Source of the DNA: Polynucleobacter sp. 73C-SIWE
Lineage (GTDB): Bacteria > Pseudomonadota > Gammaproteobacteria > Burkholderiales > Burkholderiaceae
NCBI RefSeq assembly: GCF_018882465.1
Contig: NZ_JACVOK010000001.1
Location: forward strand, 248,001-312,000
DNA length: 64,000 nt
Reading direction: 5' to 3'
This document shows positions 62,891 to 64,000 of the stretch, in pieces. Made by a program: the position numbers and the translations under genes. Below the pieces are notes generated by a model. The model was not told the DNA's origin and did not search any database. It saw only the letters and a list, made by a program, of their open reading frames with translations. How positions within the stretch are numbered: the stretch's first letter is position 1; each line of letters starts with the position of its first letter.

Positions 62891-63357
62891 TGAGTTGGTT
62901 AAGCCTGCACTCGTCATCTAAGAGAAGTTTTTCTCTTGGAACCACTCCAGCTTCTGCTGAACCAGAAATCAACCTCATTCCCTTTATTGATGTTTTATTA
63001 GTAGTACTGATCTTTTTGATGATCTCCACTACCTTTACCCGCTATCAAGAATTAGCGATTACTTTACCAACTGCAAATGGTAGCGAAAGCCAGACAGACA
63101 ATAAACAAGTTCACATCGCAGTAAGTCGTGATGGTCGCTTTGCTATCAATGGCAAGGTGACTGATCGTAGTGGGCTGAGTGGAGCCTTAATGCAACTAAG
63201 CAATCAAAGTACCAGCACAAAAGATGGTGTCAGTAATATTCAAGTCAATATTGATGCTGATGCCAGAGCACCGCATCAAGCTGTCATGAGCGCTCTAGAG
63301 GCTGCGCGTGATGCTAATCTATCGAATATTGTATTTAGCAGTCAAACCAAAAAGTAA
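62890..63357 (+). CDS. exbD: Biopolymer transport protein ExbD/TolR family
   Basis: A 155-residue protein with a single membrane helix near residues 30-55. EPEINLIPFIDVLLVVLIFL contains the conserved N-x-x-P-x-x-D, in which the Asp carries protons. A soluble periplasmic domain follows (residues 60-155: VHIAVSRDGRFAINGKVTDR). A somewhat long N-terminal region of about 22 residues before the helix. Coupled to exbB; lpxK follows after 23 bp. Confidence 0.93.
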   Translation: MSWLSLHSSSKRSFSLGTTPASAEPEINLIPFIDVLLVVLIFLMISTTFTRYQELAITLPTANGSESQTDNKQVHIAVSRDGRFAINGKVTDRSGLSGALMQLSNQSTSTKDGVSNIQVNIDADARAPHQAVMSALEAARDANLSNIVFSSQTKK

Positions 63358-63380
63358 GTCCAGGAAAAATTACCCTCATC

Positions 63381-64000
63381 ATGGCGCGCTCTTTTTTTCG
63401 TAAAGCCCCTCAATTTTGGGAAAAGCGCGGGCCCACTGCTCTCCTGCTTTGGCCACTGTCTTGGGTTTACGGTTTGGTCTTGCGGATTCGCAAACTTATT
63501 CAAGATTTAGGCCTCATCAATCGTCAAGCTGCGCCAGTTCCCATCATCATTGTCGGCAATATTCGGGTAGGCGGTACTGGCAAGACGCCAATTGTGATTG
63601 CACTTGCGCAGCGCTTGGCACAACTGGGATGGCGGCCAGGCATTATCAGTCGCGGTTATGGATCTTCTACACAAACTCAACCCGTGCAAGTACGCAGCGA
63701 TTCAGATCCGATGCAGGTGGGTGATGAACCCGTACTGATTGCAAAGCGTACACATGAAGAATTTCCGATTTGGGTATTTCCAAAACGTCAGCAAAGTATT
63801 AAGGCGCTACTCAAACAATCACCCGAAGTGAATGTCATCATCAGCGATGATGGCTTGCAACATAGTAGTCTATCCCGTTGGCCTGCACGAGAAGGTGGCC
63901 GCGATATTGAATTTGTAGTGCGCGATGGGCGTGGTGAAGGTAACGGCTTTTTATTACCAGCCGGGCCTTTGCGCGAACCTGCCAATCGGGCCCGTGATGC
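63381..64000 (+). CDS. lpxK: Tetraacyldisaccharide 4'-kinase, truncated by the window end
   Basis: The frame opens at ATG 63381 and runs without a stop to the window edge (206 codons), so the C-terminal part of the gene is missing. Residues 59-70 (GNIRVGGTGKTP) are the LpxK P-loop with the family-specific GGTGKTP; IISRGYG near 88-94 and IISDDGLQH near 149-157 carry other active-site residues. It phosphorylates the lipid A disaccharide. An N-terminal membrane anchor is near residues 19-36. Follows exbD closely, the usual exbB-exbD-lpxK order in Burkholderiales. Confidence 0.95.
   Translation, partial: MARSFFRKAPQFWEKRGPTALLLWPLSWVYGLVLRIRKLIQDLGLINRQAAPVPIIIVGNIRVGGTGKTPIVIALAQRLAQLGWRPGIISRGYGSSTQTQPVQVRSDSDPMQVGDEPVLIAKRTHEEFPIWVFPKRQQSIKALLKQSPEVNVIISDDGLQHSSLSRWPAREGGRDIEFVVRDGRGEGNGFLLPAGPLREPANRARD

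Noticed and set aside
63416..63724. 102-codon reading frame near the right end
   Set aside because: It is an out-of-frame shadow of lpxK, whose true frame starts at 63381 and carries the P-loop.

Overview
The window looks like part of the chromosome of a low-GC freshwater betaproteobacterium, most likely Polynucleobacter (Burkholderiaceae). This is inferred from the protein families, the compact AT-rich sequence and the housekeeping order xseA / exbB-exbD-lpxK at the right end; no rRNA or other marker gene is present to prove it. I saw no tRNA, rRNA, insertion sequence, phage gene or CRISPR array.

Positions 39 to about 54,041 form one very large surface-polysaccharide (O-antigen, capsule or exopolysaccharide) locus. 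From the left it holds: two very AT-rich methyltransferase genes; a run of glycosyltransferases with galE, a Wzy-like membrane protein, an asparagine-synthase homologue and a TagF-like polymerase (2.2-13.2 kb); an ABC flippase, a decayed sugar-epimerase remnant, a Wzz-type chain-length regulator carrying 13 AAT codons, and an O-antigen ligase/polymerase (13.3-18.3 kb); a tightly overlapping seven-gene operon (21.1-28.6 kb) with a class II aldolase, a HAD phosphatase, a membrane glycosyltransferase fused to a phosphoribulokinase-like kinase, a GDPD-like protein, a GT2, a TylF-type methyltransferase and a tandem nucleotidyltransferase; a GMD-like dehydratase with an SDR, two cupins and a C-methyltransferase (31.6-35.2 kb); and a forward-strand trio of membrane proteins preceded by a C10 tract (35.4-38.6 kb).

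The right part of the locus (38.6-54.0 kb) contains two recognisable sugar-nucleotide pathways. ManC, Gmd and Fcl make GDP-L-fucose, which fits the GT10 fucosyltransferase homologue at 39.6-40.6 kb. RfbF, RfbG and RfbH make a CDP-4-keto-3,6-dideoxyhexose. Around RfbH lie a GNAT-DegT fusion, a split transketolase and a formyltransferase instead of the usual abequose or paratose reductases, suggesting an unusual branched or N-formylated sugar. A Wzx flippase and a GtrB-like GT2 complete this part. No initiating phosphoglycosyltransferase (WbaP/WecA type) is visible.

From 54.2 kb the sequence is ordinary core genome: a 48-residue orphan gene, an HPP-family protein, a HiPIP with a Fur-like palindrome upstream and a UUCG-loop terminator downstream, a small lipoprotein, folE with a histone-like tail, a MAPEG protein, plsY, a XerD-type recombinase, yajQ, murB, a YefM-YoeB toxin-antitoxin pair with its operator, xseA, a cluster of DnaA-box sequences, exbB, exbD and a truncated lpxK.

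The best candidates for something undescribed are the 21.1-28.6 kb operon and the CDP-sugar branch at 40.7-48.0 kb, followed by two simple-sequence repeats (AAT13 in wzz, C10 in a divergent promoter region) that could generate surface variation.
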